Source of the DNA: Ostrinia nubilalis
Taxonomy: Eukaryota; Arthropoda; Insecta; Lepidoptera; Crambidae
NCBI RefSeq assembly: GCF_963855985.1
Contig: NC_087099.1
Span: 14,910,001 to 14,974,000 of the forward strand
Length of the DNA: 64,000 nt
Reading direction: 5' to 3'
In this document: piece by piece, positions 1-11,969 of the stretch
How the letters are laid out: every line of letters begins with the position of its first letter
How positions within the stretch are numbered: the stretch's first letter is position 1
Translations under genes and position numbers: made by a program
Notes under the pieces: generated by a model
Told to the model about the DNA's origin: nothing
Seen by the model: the letters and a program-made list of their open reading frames with translations, nothing else
Databases searched by the model: none

Positions 1-447
1 GTGATAGATCATTCCAAATTGGATCCAAAAGAACATATTCGTTCAGAAGCAGATAAGTACATAAACGAAAATGGCATCATAAGAGGTGTGCATTATGCCT
101 TGATGCCGAAATATCGGCCAGATTCAAACATGCAATTCAAATGTCTGAACTCCGATCAAAGAATACCGTTTGAGCAAGTTAACGATGACTATTGCGACTG
201 TGATGACTCTTCAGATGAACCGAGCACAACTGCCTGTGTAAACGGCACCTTTTTTTGCGACACCCAATATCCAAGCAAGCAGGTAGCCTACAACAATGTG
301 CCATCAAATAAAGTCAACGATGGAATCTGTGACTGCTGCGATGGCTCTGATGAATGGCTACATGCACCTCATCAAAAAATATTATCTCAGAGCCACAAAA
401 ATTACAGACATTATGTGACAAAGTGTCCTAGTCGATGTTTTAAATAA
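1..447 (+). CDS. Glucosidase II beta-like (PRKCSH-like) LDLa protein, 3' part
   Basis: The frame is open from base 1 to a TAA at 445-447 (148 residues). It probably continues left of the window, so the true start is not seen. The protein has two cysteine/acidic motifs, NDDYCDCDDSSDEP and NDGICDCCDGSDEW, spaced as in the N-terminal paired LDL-receptor class A modules of glucosidase II beta, which bind calcium in the ER and hold the alpha subunit. The usual long coiled coil, the MRH lectin domain and an HDEL-type tail are absent: the chain stops soon after the second module at CPSRCFK. This is therefore either a short paralogue or a last exon of a reduced family member, not a full regulatory subunit. 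An AATAAA at 443-448 overlaps the stop and another lies at 835-840. I am sure of the LDLa similarity and less sure of the function. Confidence 0.7.
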   Translation: MIDHSKLDPKEHIRSEADKYINENGIIRGVHYALMPKYRPDSNMQFKCLNSDQRIPFEQVNDDYCDCDDSSDEPSTTACVNGTFFCDTQYPSKQVAYNNVPSNKVNDGICDCCDGSDEWLHAPHQKILSQSHKNYRHYVTKCPSRCFK

Positions 448-1072
448 ATTTTGTGTCCTTAAAACCAAATTGTAAAATATTTGTTAGCATTTGGCAACTA
501 CTTGTTTAAACTGTAAAAAGGTATATTGTCTTTATTCAAGTACCTACTAAGTACTGATGATTGTAAAGATATAGATAATTCATAAAATTAAGTAATAACA
601 TTCCTATACTTTTGATTATTGTAATATTTGTTATATCTGTTTGAATGGTAAGCCTTATACAATTTTTTTTCCTGTATAATTTAATAATTTTAAAGTGCCT
701 CAATATTACTTTTAAAATAAGTACCTAATCCTTATTAAAATTTTGGCAAGATAAGATAATGTTTGGAAAATGATCATAGTATCAATTTTCTGTGCCAATA
801 ATGCTTGTCTTCTTTTTTCACCAGACTTAGCTGAATAAAATATTGTTCATTGGCAACAAAAGTTTTACAACCCAAAAATCTGTAAATCTACAACACTATT
901 TTATTTGAATTTCATTGTTGTATCATTGGGGTTGTGCAAGTATCTAAATCATTTATTTTAAATGTTATTTTTAATTAAATAAATACCTACTGTATACATG
1001 AATGAAGTTGTCATCTTCATACTGTGAAACTTAGATGTGAAATTACAAAACATAATTTGAACCAACTGTAGG

Positions 1073-1188
1073 TAGGCCAAGGATGTGCGCCGCGATAAGC
1101 TTGTATCGCGCCATTTTATCGATTTCACGTGATAAGCCCATACGTTTGTCGAATAAAATCATCCATTAGATTTTATCACGCACAGCGC
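1073..1188. mobile_element. Degraded palindromic MITE (family A)
   Basis: The block GTGCGCCGCGATAAGC ... TTTTATCACGCACAGCGC is an eroded inverted repeat. A better copy lies at 55157-55265, where the ends GTAGGCCTAAGATGCG and its complement CATCTTAGGCCTAC are intact. The two share the core GCCATTTTATCGATTT. Confidence 0.6.
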
Positions 1189-1399
1189 AACTCAAAGGGA
1201 GCGCACTCCACTGTGCCAATACGCATTATAAAATTGTAAAATAAATGTTTTTCATTCTTATCAACGTGTATGTAAAATATTTCTACTTAATAGAGATTTA
1301 TTAAGAAGACTGAATTAATAAAAATAAATTATTATGAACTCAACATTGTTTTGATATTTGAAAACGAATTACCTAAATACCTAATGTTATAAGGGAGAT

Positions 1400-1600
1400 C
1401 TAAACTTTGATTACGGCCTTGCTCTACTACCATTCTCCAAAAAAGAAAAAGCTCGGGCACCTCGGGCCTTGCTCTGTGACTCGGGCAGGGAATCGAACCC
1501 GCATGATTTTGTTGGTGCAATAGTTGGGTTGGTGCTCTGTGGTGTGCCGTGAGAGAAAGAGAAGGAAAGTATTTTTTTATGTGACCACAGATCCATAACT
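1400..1600 (-). mobile_element. tRNA-derived SINE-like repeat
   Basis: On the minus strand the piece GGGTTCGATTCCC (plus-strand 1488-1500) is a perfect tRNA B-box (T-loop) sequence. It is embedded in a non-tRNA body ending in an A/T-rich stretch, which is typical of a tRNA-derived SINE. No cloverleaf is preserved, so it is not a tRNA gene. Confidence 0.5.
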
Positions 1601-2289
1601 GTGTATTATATGTGTATGTGACACTGACATCTAGAAAAATCTATCTATATTAGTGATGTTAGTAGTTATTTCTTTATAAATCGATTATTAAAATCGCATT
1701 CAATCGTAAAGTAAAAGTTTAGCCAATCAAGTTTTCGAATGGTTTAACCTTTTACTTTTGTGTGGATATTTTCCAAAGAATAATGAAAGAAGTTGTATTC
1801 TTACTAAAGTACAGTAATAATTCATGGCAAAAACCTTTAGAGATGCGCCATTAGAATAAATAAATGCTAAAAGAACGATCGTAATCGTATTCATAATCGT
1901 AACCCTTCATTGTTTTATGTTTAAATAATTGTTCTAGCACACATACATATTAAATGAATATGAATTACATAAAATGTAATAATAAACAAAATTAAACCTT
2001 CTTAACGCATTAGATAATCGTAACACTCACTGGTATCGAATCTAAGAAGAATAATCGAATTGTGAGTTACTCAGCAGCGCAACCCTATAGCTTCCAATTT
2101 CAGTTTTCATTTATTCGTTCCAATTTCCATTCGTTCAGTCGGTCAATATTCGACATTTCATCATTGACATCATTCATTCAATTAAATTACCAAGAGAAAT
2201 ACCGGCGCGCAACTCGAGTTTTCCAGAAAATTAAAAACTGTTACTGCGTCAATTTCCCAAGCTTACGGAAGGAAAATTAAATTGCAACA

Positions 2290-5200
2290 ATGACCGTAGA
2301 CGAAGGTGTTGATATCTCAAAGAATGGCGATCGTGGGGTGTTGAAGAGGATCATCAAGGAGGGCGAAGGCACGGATACTCCCAACGTTGGATGCCAAGTC
2401 ACTGTCCACTACACTGGGACACTCCTGGATGGCTCAAAATTCGACTCCAGTAGAGATAGGAATGAGCCATTCGAATTTAATTTGGGGAAAGGTATGTTAC
2501 ACATTTTCTTATTAGAAAGAAAAATATAGAGAATTACCGGTGAAAATAATTCGATTTCACCAATATAACAAGATATGATGGTTTAAATCGTTCAAGTAAT
2601 TCTTCTTTAGCAAGTTCTAAGCCGTAGAAGTGCACAGTGCACACATTGGGCAGGTCCTTGAAACATAACCTCAAAGTTAAAGGTGTAAAAACAACTATCT
2701 TCTTCACCCCCTATTCACTAGCATGGTCAAAAATCATGAAGTTTTATTGTTATCGATTACCTATATTGATTCTGCATATTGGCACAGTTCCAGTTAACTA
2801 GACTGAAAATCCATTTGCTGAATGGAATGCTTTTTTGTCGTATAAACAGAACTAACTTGTTTTTTTGTATTTATCAGTTTTTTTGGGAATAGAAATTTTT
2901 ATTTATATTTTAACCATTCTTGGAACTGATGTGGAAAAAAGACCCCATAGATTTAACATTGCAACAATGTCATACATAATCTGGTTTACAAAATCTATAT
3001 GACCGTGAACTGTGTTAATGTCATCAACTTCTTTACATAATTTTTAATTGATTTTTTGTTTGTCACTATGTGATAGAAAGGCCTACAGCTTATTTCCCTC
3101 AAGTCTTTATATTGGGTTCACAGCATCCTAAAAACTCATTTATTTTTTGCAAGTAGGCTTTTAAAAAGCACTTTTTATGTCCCAGTCTCCTCATCCAATA
3201 AGCACTGCCTGCTCTCTTCATATTTTCTCCCATCTTATTAACTTGTCCACTGTTTCCTTCTACCATCTTGTATTTTACATGCTATCTTCAACTTAGTCTA
3301 ATTTTACTTGCTTTCTGTTGCCATGTCCTTCCATGCAGAGCACCACTTAAAAACCAAATTATGGAAGCATTGACTTCAAAACATCCATTGACTTAAAAAT
3401 AATTCAAATTAAACATGTATGGTGCATAGCTAATTACTTGATTACATTGTTCGCTTTCATGAAGGACAACATTTGCATGCATTTGTATTACCGAAGGGTA
3501 TTATTGGAATTAAAGATTGATGTAGAGGAAACATGCTGTTACTTGCTGCTACATTATAAAAAAAAATGTGTAGAATACCACTATGATGGTAATTTTATGC
3601 GTCATTTTTTTTTATCCACAACAAGTAAGCTCTTGGCCTGTATCGCACCTGATGGTAAGTGATGATCAGGACGTAGGTGGAAGCGAGCTTCACCCGGAAT
3701 CCTCAATCATTTGTTTTGAATCATGTATTAAATATAATTAGGCATTATAATACAGACGCCGCCAGAAAAGGCTTGATATGGTGGCATCTATGTTTGCAAT
3801 AGGTCATACTTTGCACCATAAATGTATCAATTGATGGCCTCTTGACTAAACGTTGAATAGATGTAATACAGACGACGACACATCATACTAACTTAGACAG
3901 GCATCTGATTCAGTAATAGGAGCTATTTAGCAACTAAAAAGTACCTAAATGAGCTGTTGACTATACTTCTTCGTTGCTACTCTTGGCAGAGTGGTTGTGG
4001 TTGTCACATTGCAGCCTTTCTTGTACACTCGTGGAGTGGACCAATGAGTGCGGTTTTGTCATCGGTCCAGCGCATGGGTCACTTGCCGCGCGCTCTTGTG
4101 CCTTCAACCTTCCCCTGCACAACAAGTCGTTCAACAAACGTGTTGTTTCCACGTGTGATATGGCCAAAGTAAGCGAGAATACGACTTTGCACGATGGAAG
4201 GGAGACGCTGTTTTGTGTCAAGTTCTTGGACGCTAGCTACTCATTTGGGGATTTTTATTAGAGGAGGGACGTTCTTACATGAACTACTATTACAACTAAC
4301 TTACGCTAGTTAGTTACACAAATTTTTTCACTTTGTCGTCCCTTGGGTCCGACGGGCGTGCCAACTTCCAAGAATGGGTGGAGTTACCCGTCGGATTGAC
4401 CCACCAAGGCGGTAAAGAAGCCTGCTCTTGATGGGGGGATAGACATATAGTCTGGGAGTGCTGGGTCAAGAAAATGGAGAAGTTTCCCCCAGCACTAGCC
4501 TTTACAGTCATAAATAGGTAGTGCACATCTTATACAAAGTTCTTGGACGATTGAGACGTCGACTATACTGTTATGTAGGTACTTTATAATATTGCGATAC
4601 GAGGGTATGCCTAAATGCTTTTGACAAGCCTGTATTTTGTAAGGAGAAGCCAGTCACCAAATATACGCCGTTGAGTTAACCTGAGTTTCATTCCGATATA
4701 CAGGGTGTTAGGTAAATGGGTATATGAGCCGACACTAGCCCATGTTAACATGGGCATATAAATGGTATGGTGAAGTCAGAAATTTGATATCATTTTATTT
4801 TTTTTAATTTTCATACAAAATAAATTTTGTAAAATCCGATTTGTATGAAAATTAAAATAATTAAAATGAAAATATCAATTTTCTGACTTCACCATACCAT
4901 TTATATGCCCATGTTAACATGGGCTAGTGTCAGCTCATATACCCATTTACCTAACACCCTGTATACAACATATACATTACTTCTTCTCCAGGCTCGGTGA
5001 TCAAGGCGTGGGATGTGGGCGTGGCGACAATGAAGAAGGGCGAGGTGTGCGTGTTGACTTGCGCGCCCGAGTACGCCTACGGAGCCGCCGGCAGCCCGCC
5101 CAAGATCCCGCCCAATGCCACCCTGCAGTTTGAGGTAAGATGGCGCTGTATGGATGAGATGGAAATCATTGGGGGAGGCCTATGTTCAGCATTTCCTGTG

Positions 5201-8200
5201 GCAGAAATTATGATGATGATGTTGGAAGAGATTCGAATGGTAGAGTTTTTACTCATAAGGGTGATTGTAATTTACCTGTAGCTAGTCTTTGGTAGGAAAC
5301 CTATTTCTAAAACAGTTCTAATGAGTTTCCTATAAAGATTCCAAATATCCCCAATTTAAGTTCTTAAAAGAAATCCGTCACCATAAAAAAAAAGTTCAAA
5401 TAAATTAATACAAATTTATCTCTTCCTACAAAAGTACTATAATTATTTCATTATACAATTATGTAAAAATAATCCTAGGCCTTTATCATAAATGTTTTGT
5501 AATCTTACCACAGACCACAGTTTCCTTTCCATAAAAGTGCGTGCTATCAGTATTTTCCCATCATTTTTTTAACAAATTAACTAAATTATGTACAGATTGA
5601 AATGATCGACTGGAAAGTGGAGGATCTGAGCCCGAACAAGAACAAAGGCATCTTGCGGCACATCGTGGAGCAGGGCTCCGGCTTCGACAGCCCCAACGAT
5701 GGCGCGTTGGTCACAGGTAAAGCTAATATGAATGCTATTTTCTTCATCATCATCATCATTTTCAGCCATAGGACGTCCACTGCTGAATATAGGCCTCCCC
5801 TTATGCTTTCCACGTTGATCGATTGGTAGCGGCCTGCATCCAGCGCTTCCCTGCTACCTTTACGATGTCGTCGGTCCACCTTGTAGGTGGACGTCCGACG
5901 CTGCGTTTTCCGGTACGCGGCCTCCATTCCAGAATCTTGCTGCCCCATCGGCCGTCAGTTCTGCGTACTATATGCCCTGCCCATTGCCACTTCAGCTTGC
6001 TAATCCGTCGGGCTATGTCAGCGACTTTAGTTCGTTTACGGATTTTCTTAAAAAGTACAAAAAGAATTTACTTTTTTCGAAATCAACCTTTCTTAGGGAG
6101 AAAATTGGAATATAATCGACTATTTTAATATTTCATGAGTGAAGACGGAATTTCTAATTAGAGATTCGAGAAAGACGAGAATTCACGCTCATTGACCTCT
6201 GTAAGATAATACGACGTACTAAGCGATACGCTGGACGCCATAATACAATCGCGACTAGAAAGCTGTTATTTGATATATCTTTTAGATTATGTAAATGGAG
6301 AAGTTTAAATATTATACTTCCACGTGAAGTTCTGCTACGAAAAACTTGTTGTAATCTCTTCTTTTGATCATTAAAAAACCTTCAAAAATCTCATTTGCGC
6401 AAACAGTCATCGGAAGTTTACTATGATAATAATTTCACATATCTAACAAGATAACAAGTCCAGCAAAATTAAATTAGGTTTAACATCGTCACTAAATCTT
6501 TACAAAAACACCTTTCATCTTACAGTTGAGCTCGAGGGCAAATTATTGGCCGACGGCAAAATATTCGACACCAGAACAGTCACGTTCCACCTCGGCGAAG
6601 GCAGCGAGAACAACATCTGTGAGGGCATCGAACGAGCCCTCGAGAAGTTCCTCAAGGGAGAAAAGTCCAGGATAACCATCCAGCCCAAATACGCCTTCAA
6701 ATCCGAGGGAAACGCAGAACTAGGTGTGCCTCCGAATTCCGCAGTAGAATACACCGTCACACTCACGAACTTCGAGAAAGCCAAAGAGTCCTGGTCCATG
6801 GAAGGCACAGAGAAGCTGGAACAGGCCAAAATTTTCAAGGAGAAGGGCACAAACTACTTCAAAGCGAGCAAATTCCAGTTGGCCATCAAAATGTACAAGA
6901 GGGTTATCAGTTTGCTAGATGGTAAGTTGAATTTTATCTTTCATACACTACAAATGCTTTGCCAAGATTAAGCAAACTTGAGATGTATATTACATAGTGT
7001 CAGATGTCTAAAATTTAAGTCTACAACAATCATCCATCCATCTTCCTTCTGAAATATCCGCTTTTTAATATCACTAAGACCCAAAAAAAATAATAATAAT
7101 AGTTTGTACTTTTGTCTACCTACCTACAGACATGCCAGAAGACAGCAGCGAAAAAGAAGAGAACAAAACCCAAGCCAAAGAACTACTTCTATCCGCGCAC
7201 CTGAACCTTTCCTTGGTCTACCTGAAGGTCACTCCTGTGCACCATTTCGAGGCCAAGGATCACGCCAACAAGGCTCTGAAAATTGACGAGGTCAATGTTA
7301 AGGGACTGTTCCGTAGGGGACAAGCACTACTGGGCCTGGGAGAGGCTGAGATAGCTGTGAAAGACTTCCAGAAGATTGTGGAGTTGGAGCCCCAGAATAA
7401 GGTTAGATTTTTTGCTACCAAAAAAGATAAAGATTGATTTGGTCAAATGTAAAGGGATTGGGTAAAGGCATGACTCTGATAGGGCTGGGAGAGGCAGAAG
7501 TAGTTGTGAGGTGTACAGAAGATTGTATAACTGAAGAAACTGTTCTGTAGAGGACTGCTGTAACTGGATTAATCTGACAATGGAGAAGGACTTCCAGAAA
7601 ATTGCGATGTAAGGCTCGTTTTCCACCCAAATGGAAAGAAAAACGGATGTCTTTGAATCACCTATCAGATTTCGTTATTTCCACATCACCTCTCTTCTCA
7701 GATACGGCTTGGAAATCTTATTGGATATTCAAACACATCTCTTCGCTTTGGTGGAAACCTGGCCTCAGTAAAGCCAGATTATAAGGTTAAGAACCAACTG
7801 AACTCTCAGATCCATTTCAGCTAGTGTTGCCGAACTATCGATAGTAAAACTATCGATAGTTTTCATTCGAAAAAGCCTTCTCCATCGATAGGCCTATCGA
7901 TAGTATCGATACTGTCGATACTATCGATACTATCGATAGCACAAAACCAAGCAATACTATTGAATATGTGCAATACTATCGATACTATCGATAGTATCGA
8001 TACTATCGATAGTATTGTTGCTCGTGAAGAATAAACTATCGATAGTATCGATACTATCGATAGTATTGTCGCTTTTGAATAAAAAGCTATCGATACTATC
8101 GATAGTATCGATACTATCGATTGTTCTAGACTATCGATAGTCTGTAAATTTGCAATAGTATTGGGTATGTTTAAATTCATTTTTACAATATTGCAAATGT

Positions 8201-10981
8201 TTCGCTTGACTTACCAACTAACATATAACTAAAAATAATGATCTCACTTGTATTTAAAACTACCTGCATTAGTTAAGTACGGCAAATAAAATGTATTGCC
8301 AATTTTGGAAACATAATATAATTAAATGTTATGGTTAACTATATGAAATAATTCAAGTATAGCCTGACCAGGAACATAAAAACCCTCGCCATGTTGCGGA
8401 AAACTAATGGTACTAATTTCTTTTAATGGCAACAGTAACTGAAAACTTCATTGACATGTCACCTTGCATGTCAGTCTATTGCTGTCAAAGTGTAAACAAA
8501 CTTTATTTTAAATGTGCGCAATTGGTTTTATGAATTAAATTGCTAAAATATTTTTATAGTCGTGAAAGAAAAGTGGTTCACAATGTGTTAAAGTATTTGT
8601 CGAAGAGAAATACTAAGGGTTCGGACAATATTTTCATTGAATAATGTTCCGACAAAGGTTGTCAAATTGACTGACATGTTTATCGTATAGTACAGTCCAC
8701 TATGAAAATTAGCTGTGGTTTGTTTCAACTACCTATTTTAAAATTTTTTGTCACTTTCTAAGTGTTGAATTTTATGGGATTGGGAAAGAAGTACCGAGTT
8801 TGAAGCGTTCATGAGCAGACATTGCAGTTGAATATTCAAGTTCTGAATTTGATTATTGATGAATAATAAAATAAATTCTACTAGCTCGATTGATGGTTTC
8901 ATTTAATTTATTCAAATCAGGTTACCTATAATAATATTTTTTTGTTAATTTATGAAAATATCAAATTAGCCCGTAATCCTGAATCCTGATACATAAAGTT
9001 AGCCTATTAATTTAACACAGGTACGACTGTACTCAGTGTTGCACTATCAAATGCAATTGACGCGCCTCTGTGCCAGGGTTTTTATGTTCCTGGTCAGGCT
9101 ATATTCCAATAACCCTATTGTTGTGCCTATTGACTATTATACCCAAATATTGTAAACGATACTATTGTAAATTGCCAAACTATCGATAGTCTAGAACAAT
9201 CGATAGTATCGATACTATCGATAGTATTGATAGCTTTTTATTCAAAAGCGACAATAGTATCGATAGTATCGATACTATCGATAGTTTATTCTTCACGAGC
9301 AACAATACTATCGATAGTATCGATAGTATTGCACATATTCAATAGTATTGCCTCGTTTTGAGCTATCGATAGTATCGATAGTATCGACAGTATCGATACT
9401 ATCGATAGGCCAATCGATAGTCTTGCGATAGTTTGACTATCGATAGACTATCGATAGTCTATCGATAGTCGACTATCGATCGGCAACACTAATTTCAGCT
9501 TGTATCCCTAAACAAATAGATTTCATAATCAAATCTACTATGTTATTTATTATAATCGCTCAGCTGCTTAAAGCGCGCCAAAACGTATGAGTCAACCTGA
9601 AAATCGTTGGGTACTACCCGTACCCAATAGCATGCTACAGAGTAACTAAATTCCAGGTCCAAATTCAACTCGTATTCCCAAAGAAATAAAGGTCATAATC
9701 GTGTATCAACAGGCTGCCGCCAACCAGGTCCTGGTGTGCCGCGCCGCCGTGCAGAAGCAGCGGCAGAAGGACAAGCAGCTGTATGCTAATATGTTCGACA
9801 AGTTCGCCAAGCACGACTCGGAGGTAACAGGTTAGGGCGGTTCTGGACGTGTGGACTTGCTTCAGATGGACTAACAAATAGTAACAGTTACTAATGATTA
9901 GGAATGGTGGGCGGTTCTGGACGTGTGCGGACGTAGCTTCAGATGGACTAACAAATAGTAACAGTTACTAATGATAAGGAATAGTGAGCGGTTCTGGACG
10001 TGTGTGGACTTGCTTCAGATGGACTAACAAATAGTTGCTAATGATTAGGAATTGTGACTTCTGCCAGATATCTCTGTGCGTGATCTGTGGAACTAAAACA
10101 TAATTAACATTAATTGTAGTTTATCTGTCATGTTAGTTCCTGATAGGCTGTCAGACACTTATCAGCTAGTGGTAAAAGAAGTCGTTATAAAAAAGTGACG
10201 TCATCAGCTTGTATTGCCATAGAAATAATATGAGAATCACGTTTTGTTAGCTCATAAGAACTGCATTAATTGATTGGCTAATAACATCGTTTTAACCTAG
10301 TGTTTTTCATTACTGGACAAAAGCTTCCCCCATGGACTTCCTCGACTTTTCACCAGATAGTTTGTAGTAGTTTCAACTTCAATCTCTAACATATTAAATC
10401 TCATTCGAGCGTTCATAGTGGCGCTCGCGCACGTTTCATTGTTTGAGTACATTTAGCGTCAAATAGTTCATAACACCCAAAGTAGCCAAACATTTCGCAA
10501 GACATCTTTGTTACGATTGGAATAGGTTGTGTCATTAACTTTTTGGGGTGTCACAAACTATTAGTCGCTGCCTGTACTGTAAAGTGGGGGGCGAAGACCT
10601 TTAAAGGGGGGCGCGGGCCATCTGTGTACTTATGTATAAAAAACCTGCGACCGCTGAGAGAATGCTTTTCAGACTGCTCGATGTGACCAATAAATAACCT
10701 TGACTAGAGGGGGGCGCGGAATTTTTTGGATGGTCGAAAGGGGGAGCTTCTCAAATAAGTTTGAGAACCAATGATCTTCTAACTAAACCAATATCCCTTT
10801 CCAGCTGGAGAAGATAAGAGCTAAAGAAGAAGTTGACGTCATCGGCGAGAAAGTCGGAGAGTGGGGCGCCGGCGAGGGCGAGTGGACCGATCAGATGCGC
10901 GCGCGGAAACCCACCGACTTCGAGAAGGAGAACCCTAACATCCTCATGCTGGACAAGGACGGCCGCTTCCAGAACATGTGA
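2290..10981 (+). CDS. FKBP59: FKBP52/FKBP59-type peptidyl-prolyl isomerase, 7 coding exons
   Basis: Exons: 2290-2491, 4992-5134, 5596-5716, 6526-6921, 7130-7401, 9713-9823, 10805-10981. All junctions are GT-AG, phases agree, and the total is 1422 nt (473 aa plus stop). Residues about 30-120 are FKBP domain 1, with the active-site pattern [20 protein letters not shown] and YAYG. Residues 140-240 are a second FKBP-like domain in which the pocket Trp is replaced ([10 protein letters not shown]), as is usual for the inactive second domain. Residues 255-380 hold three TPRs ([41 protein letters not shown]) with the basic and Asn positions of the Hsp90 C-terminal MEEVD clamp. A charged tail follows. 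Known family role: Hsp90 co-chaperone of steroid-receptor complexes; in flies FKBP59 also binds TRPL channels. The start ATG is preceded by an in-frame stop and CAACA. The orthologue assignment is by family pattern only. Confidence 0.93.
3120..3260 (+). mobile_element. Degraded SINE/retroelement fragment in FKBP intron 1
   Basis: AAAACTCATTTATTTTTTGC, then GTAGGCTTTTAAAAAGCACTTTT, then CCCAGT, matches the start of repeats at 20264-20395 and 54526-54655. This copy is the most diverged. Confidence 0.4.
4701..4961. mobile_element. Palindromic MITE with TATA target duplication (family B)
   Basis: The ends are CAGGGTGTTAGGTAAATGGG and its complement, flanked on both sides by TATA (4697-4700 and 4962-4965). 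The two halves pair over almost their entire length (arms about 120 bp) around an AT-rich centre. It sits about 30 bp upstream of FKBP exon 2. A second, half-length copy is at about 61311-61478. Confidence 0.8.
5150..5222 (+). mobile_element. 3' end of RTE-like non-LTR retrotransposon (copy 1)
   Basis: ATCATTGGGGGAGGCCTATG followed by TTCAGCA and a run of ATG triplets is the recurring 3' terminus also seen at six other places in this window. This very short 5'-truncated piece lies just after FKBP exon 2. Confidence 0.6.
5743..6045 (-). mobile_element. 3' end of RTE-like non-LTR retrotransposon (copy 2)
   Basis: Read on the minus strand, this piece encodes fragments matching the C-terminal tail of the open copy at 58464-58799 (trademarks: WNGAGH-like stretch, KVAG, RWTDD). 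It ends with the CATCATCATC tail at its left edge. 5'-truncated, in FKBP intron 3. Confidence 0.65.
7612..7766. mobile_element. MITE (family C), FKBP intron 5
   Basis: The right end TTTGGTGGAAACCTGGCC and the weaker left end GGCTCGTTTTCCACCC match the ends of copies at 21463-21599 (GGCCCGGTTTCCACC) and about 11970-12086. All share an internal CAATCAGATT / TATTCAAA block. Confidence 0.5.
7822..9491. mobile_element. hAT-like palindromic element with TATCGATA-repeat arms
   Basis: Both termini are TAGTGTTGCCG and its complement. Both flanks carry the same 8 bases, ATTTCAGC (7814-7821 and 9492-9499): an 8-bp target duplication and a TAG-start inverted repeat are hAT hallmarks. The two arms (about 7835-8165 and 9170-9485) are built almost wholly of ACTATCGATAGTATCGAT-type units, so each arm is itself self-complementary and the arms also pair with each other. 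No transposase ORF is present. The centre holds another element (8360-9101). Located in FKBP intron 5. Confidence 0.75.
8360..9101. mobile_element. Nested TIR element with TA target duplication
   Basis: The ends are TAGCCTGACCAGGAACATAA and its complement (27 bp, ending in AAAACCCT), flanked by TA at 8358-8359 and 9102-9103. About 740 bp with no coding capacity, so a non-autonomous TA-targeting element, probably Tc1/mariner-like. It was inserted into the hAT-like palindrome around it. Confidence 0.65.
9830..10055 (+). repeat. Three-copy 75-bp tandem repeat beside FKBP exon 6
   Basis: GCGGTTCTGGACGTGTG recurs at about 9837, 9911 and 9988, followed each time by CTTCAGATGGACTAACAAAT. The period is 74-77 bp. 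The array starts only a few bases after the exon 6 donor site at 9823/9824. Confidence 0.8.
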
Positions 10982-11739
10982 GGAGCGAGAGGGACGGATG
11001 CTGGGTGCCGGCCGACTGCATGATACGGTCTAATCTGCAATACTCGAAGCACTAACAATTTTTTTTTTTTTATGAAAAACAAAACAGCAGTTCAACGGTT
11101 TCATAAGGAATATGACTTATCATATAGCGTCAAATACACTGGTCATCACAAAAATCGACCCTCCCGCGACAAGCACTTTCAAACGTATGCATCCACACTT
11201 CCCACCAATATTGACACTATTTAAAAGCCTAGTTCTAAACTTCATTTCATTAAAGGAAAGGTTTTTACCCCAAAATGTGTCTGTAGAAGAATCCAGTCAC
11301 TTCTTCAAAAAATAGGTAGTTACGCTTGGGCAACTTTTATGGCTATATAACTGTTAAGTTGGGATGATCGCTATCCATCTGTTAAAGAGGACACGTGAGA
11401 TCATTATTATGGTTTTATAACCATAAAAATTGGTCTAATTGATCCCAGAGGTGAGCCCAAAGTGAGGTCTTTTTTCAAGTTACATTTATTGTATATCGCG
11501 TTTATGTTAATCGTTTATTAAGAAATTAAATGTGTTTTTCTTTAAGGATATTTATTGGGCTTTCAAAAAACACCTATATTGTTGGGGCACCATGATTGTG
11601 TCAGTAGAAACGAGTTTTCCTGTAAAACGTAGGTGGGCCGATTTTTGTAATGACCAGTATAGTTCGACCGGTTTCCATCAAGGCAGAGCGGAGACAAGAC
11701 GAGAGATATCTGTGTGTAGCATAGTATTGCTGTCTATGT

Positions 11740-11885
11740 CTGGAATTCGCTGACTACTGCTGTCATTCCTGAACACTATAATCCGGGCCTTTTCAAGGCA
11801 AGAGTGAATAGGCACTTACAGGGCAGATATGTACCATTTGAGACTGCATCTCGCTTAACACCAGGTGCGATTGCGGTCAAATACC
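11740..11885 (+). mobile_element. 3' end of a non-LTR (jockey/CR1-like) retrotransposon
   Basis: TCTGGAATTCGCTGACTACT, a CACTATAATCCGGGCCTTTT stretch, CAAGAGTGAATAGGCACTTA, and a TTAACACCAGGTGCGATTG stretch followed by GGTCAAATACCTGCCTT form the C-terminal codons and 3' UTR common to a lepidopteran LINE group (residues like FKARVNRHLQGRY). 5'-truncated. Confidence 0.55.
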
Positions 11886-11969
11886 TGCCTTGTCATGCAT
11901 GAAAAAAAATGAAACACCGCACCGTGCCGCCGCCGTCAAATTCTATAGAAAATAAACACAGATTTCTCT

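Larger units (their letters stand above)
448..2061. other. Intergenic region before the FKBP gene
   Basis: No gene is supported here. The stretch is AT-rich and holds a degraded copy of a MITE (about 1073-1188) and a tRNA-derived SINE-like block (about 1400-1600, minus). The last few hundred bases before the FKBP ATG are the likely promoter and 5' UTR; I see no convincing TATA or initiator to place the start of transcription. Confidence 0.5.

Noticed and set aside
1488..1500. Possible tRNA gene (perfect B box)
   Set aside because: No acceptor stem or anticodon arm can be folded around it; it fits a tRNA-derived SINE instead.
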